Below, in pieces: positions 5,450-7,394 of a stretch of DNA of 7,394 nucleotides; positions within the stretch are counted from its first letter, which is position 1, and each line of letters opens with the position of its first letter. Source of the stretch: Alphaproteobacteria bacterium (GTDB taxonomy: Bacteria > Pseudomonadota > Alphaproteobacteria > Rhizobiales > Aestuariivirgaceae); contig VAZZ01000085.1 of the NCBI GenBank assembly GCA_005884715.1, positions 1 through 7,394 on the forward strand. Direction: 5' to 3'. The notes under the pieces were generated by a model, which did no database searches, had not been told where the DNA came from, and saw only the letters and a program-made list of their open reading frames with translations. Made by a program: the position numbers and the translations under genes.

Positions 5450-6886
5450 CTAGCGCGAACCGATGGTCAGCTCTTCGCCGGAGCGATTGAAGCTTATGGC
5501 CCATGGCTTGAACGCCGCCATTCTGAAATCGGCCAGTTCCTCGACCGTGTTGATCGGCCGGCCGTCTATGGCCTGAATGATATCTCCGGCCCTGAGACCA
5601 AGGCGATCGGCGGATGAGCCGGCGCTCACATCGAGCAGCACGACGCCCGGAATGCCGCTATCGACGCCGATCTCTTCGGCTAGTGCCGGCGACAGGCTCG
5701 CCGCTTTTGCACCGCTCAGCGGGCTGAGGCCGGTCAGCCACCGATCATTGCGCGGTGGAACGTCCGGCGGCGCTTTCAGCAAGACCGGGATTTCGATCTG
5801 CGAGCCTTCGCGTATGAGGCTCAGGCGAACGGTCGCGCCAACGAGCCTTGTCGCGATGCGATAGCGCAGGACCAGGGGCTCATCGACCGTAAGGCCGTCA
5901 ACCGACATCACGATATCCCCTGTTGCGACACCGGCCGCAGCTGCCGGTCCACCTTTGTAGAGGCCCGACACCAGTACCCCCTTCGTCGGAAGGCCAAGCA
6001 CCATGGCGATCTGCGGTGGCACGCGACGTCCCGAGAGCCCGATCCACGGTCGAATGAGCGGGCGGTGCTGGACTGCCGTCTCGGCCACCATGCGCGCCAT
6101 ATTGGCCGGAATGGCAAAGCCCAGGCCTTGCGAGCCGCCAGTCGTCGAATAGATGGCGGTACTGATTCCAACGAGCTTGCCGTCCATCGTAACCTGCGCG
6201 CCACCCGAATTGCCGGGATTCGTCGCCGCATCCGTCTGGATGAAGAAGCGGAAGTCCGTGATCCCCACACTCGTGCGGGCCAAGGCCGAGACGATGCCGC
6301 TCGTCACAGTCTGTCCGAGTCCAAAAGGATTGCCGATCACCAGAACCCTATCGCCTACCCTCAGCAGATCGGAATCGCCGAATTCGAGATAGGGCAGAAC
6401 CTCGCCGCGCGTCTCGATCTTGAGGACGGCAATATCGGTACGCTTGTCGGACAGCAGGATCTCGGCATTGAATGCCCTGCCGTCCGCAAGCGCCGCGACA
6501 ACCCCCTCCGCCGCCTCGACAACATGGTGATTGGTGACGATGATGCCGTCCGACCTCACGATGACACCGGAACCGAGCGAATTTTCGATGCGCTCGCGAC
6601 CATAGCCGAATAACAGCGTGTCCCTGAACAGGCGCCAGAACGCTGAACCGTCCAGCGATTGCGAGCGGGAATGGACGATCTTTCGCGCATAGATGTTGAC
6701 GACCGCCGGGGCGGATTTCTCGACGAGTGCTGCAAATGATTGCGGAAAGTCCTCGCCTGCTGATGGATGGGTTGCTGTTTCCTCGGCCGGCGAGGATGAG
6801 GCGAACAGCAAAAAGGCCAGCATCGCGAGCTTGGTGGCCGTCGTGCCGGATTTATGGATCTTCTGGTTTTTTGTCGGACAGAGCAT
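5450..6886 (-). CDS. HtrA/DegP-like exported serine protease with two PDZ domains
   Basis: A 478-residue trypsin-fold protease or chaperone of the HtrA family, acting on damaged envelope proteins in the periplasm. The chosen ATG (6884-6886) gives a signal peptide: basic start with KNQKIHKSGTTATK, hydrophobic core LAMLAFLLFA, likely cleavage after SSSPA (about residue 34). An upstream in-frame ATG at 6983-6985 would add 33 Arg/Ser/Cys-rich residues before the signal and overlap the preceding gene, so it is less likely. The protease domain has all three catalytic residues: H121 (TNHHVV), D151 (RTDIAVLKIE) and S227 (NPGNSGGA). PDZ1 is at roughly 280-370 (GVLVSGLYKGGPAAAAGVATGDIVMSVDG) and PDZ2 at roughly 395-478 (GVVLLDVSAGSSADRLGLRAGDII). 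Length fits the DegP/DegQ class. Only weak ribosome binding (AGG) is seen. DegP, DegQ and DegS-like roles cannot be separated. Confidence 0.92.
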   Translation of the reverse strand: MLCPTKNQKIHKSGTTATKLAMLAFLLFASSSPAEETATHPSAGEDFPQSFAALVEKSAPAVVNIYARKIVHSRSQSLDGSAFWRLFRDTLLFGYGRERIENSLGSGVIVRSDGIIVTNHHVVEAAEGVVAALADGRAFNAEILLSDKRTDIAVLKIETRGEVLPYLEFGDSDLLRVGDRVLVIGNPFGLGQTVTSGIVSALARTSVGITDFRFFIQTDAATNPGNSGGAQVTMDGKLVGISTAIYSTTGGSQGLGFAIPANMARMVAETAVQHRPLIRPWIGLSGRRVPPQIAMVLGLPTKGVLVSGLYKGGPAAAAGVATGDIVMSVDGLTVDEPLVLRYRIATRLVGATVRLSLIREGSQIEIPVLLKAPPDVPPRNDRWLTGLSPLSGAKAASLSPALAEEIGVDSGIPGVVLLDVSAGSSADRLGLRAGDIIQAIDGRPINTVEELADFRMAAFKPWAISFNRSGEELTIGSR

Positions 6887-6953
6887 GAGACCTGGGGGCC
6901 TGCATTTAACGCCACGAAAAATACTGAGGTACGAGTATGAGCGCGATGATGAT

Positions 6954-7394
6954 CTAGAACAGTGCAACCGACAGATATCCGGCACTCTTGAACTGGGCGG
7001 TTATCCGCCGGTCGCCGGGAAAATCCTTGTCGTTGAAGTTGCTATAGACCTGGCTCCACAATTCAACCAACGAGCCGGCTTCGATCTGCTCGCACCTTTC
7101 GATGAAGGAGCGCTCGGTGTCGCCGCGCGGCCGCCGCCTGAGATAATCGCGATAGAAATCGTAGCCCAAGGCCAGTTCCAGAAAGATGATCCGCGGATAA
7201 AGGGCGACGACGCCACGGTCGATACCGAGCACCACGCGATAGGCGAACCAGACGATTGCACTCGCCGACACACCCGCAGCAATTAGCATTGGCCGACTGG
7301 ATAGGCTGAGACTGAAATTCAGCAGGAACCAGAAATAGGCAAGTGCAAACAAATGGCCGCAGGCGTACCAGAGGTTATAGGAGCGAATCAGCGC
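6954..7394 (-). CDS. Membrane protein of unknown function, C-terminal part (cut by window edge)
   Basis: The last 146 residues of a protein whose frame stays open to the right window edge, so the start lies outside; the TTG at 7350-7352 is probably only an internal Leu codon. Two hydrophobic segments are seen at about residues 8-31 (LWYACGHLFALAYFWFLLNF) and 36-57 (LIAAGVSASAIVWFAYRVVLG). A soluble part follows with many charged residues (FYRDYLRRRPRGDTERSFIERCEQIE, then VYSNFNDKDFPGDRR), and the protein ends in a short hydrophobic tail GYLSVALF. I recognise no family. Reality is supported by the long open frame, membrane-like segments and plausible codon choice. The stop is 67 bases before the protease start on the same strand, so co-transcription with the protease is possible, though the gap could also hold the protease promoter. 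Confidence 0.72.
   Translation of the reverse strand, partial: ALIRSYNLWYACGHLFALAYFWFLLNFSLSLSSRPMLIAAGVSASAIVWFAYRVVLGIDRGVVALYPRIIFLELALGYDFYRDYLRRRPRGDTERSFIERCEQIEAGSLVELWSQVYSNFNDKDFPGDRRITAQFKSAGYLSVALF

Noticed and set aside
6887..6985. Extended N-terminus of the protease from the ATG at 6983-6985
   Set aside because: It would place 33 basic/serine-rich residues before an otherwise normal signal peptide and overlap the preceding gene's end; the ATG at 6884-6886 fits better.

Overview
The window looks like chromosomal DNA of an alphaproteobacterium, probably of the order Hyphomicrobiales (Rhizobiales). This rests on the transaldolase-xerC neighbourhood, protein resemblance, and short GAAA/GGAA-loop REP-like hairpins between genes. 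The assignment is inferred from recalled family features; no search was run.

Layout. (1) Positions 1-702, minus strand: the start of a molybdenum hydroxylase operon, with the 2Fe-2S subunit followed by the cut-off FAD subunit. This part is clearly richer in GC (about 70% in sampled 60-base lines) than the rest (about 52-55% in sampled lines). (2) Positions 703-944: a gene-free divergent spacer. (3) Positions 945-2315, plus strand: a pabA-pabC pair (p-aminobenzoate branch of folate synthesis) overlapping by ATGA, with no pabB beside it. (4) Positions 2374-3024: an intact short transaldolase. (5) Positions 3107-4007: xerC, and positions 4038-5319: a DAO-family FAD oxidoreductase. (6) Positions 5341-5434: a paired, inverted REP-like element between convergent genes. 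(7) Positions 5450-7394, minus strand: an HtrA/DegP-like exported serine protease, and the 3' part of an unrecognised membrane protein.

The most striking result is that three plus-strand genes (pabA, xerC and the FAD oxidoreductase) are each broken by one short out-of-frame deletion in the 5' part of the gene. Comparison with what each family requires puts the missing stretch at roughly 40-50 bases each time, and all three shift the frame in the same direction. Each removes or damages an important element: the cysteine nucleophile of PabA, the first helices of XerC, and the GxGxxG dinucleotide-binding loop of the oxidoreductase. The sequence on both sides of each break is otherwise well conserved. 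Genes between and beside them (pabC, transaldolase, protease, 2Fe-2S subunit) are intact. This could be recent gene decay by slipped-strand deletion or a systematic sequencing or assembly artefact; the sequence alone cannot decide.

Taken at face value, PabA and the oxidoreductase would be dead and XerC at best N-terminally truncated, while PabC, transaldolase, the protease and the molybdenum hydroxylase subunits could be functional. I found no RNA genes, CRISPR arrays, insertion sequences or convincing novel multi-gene system.
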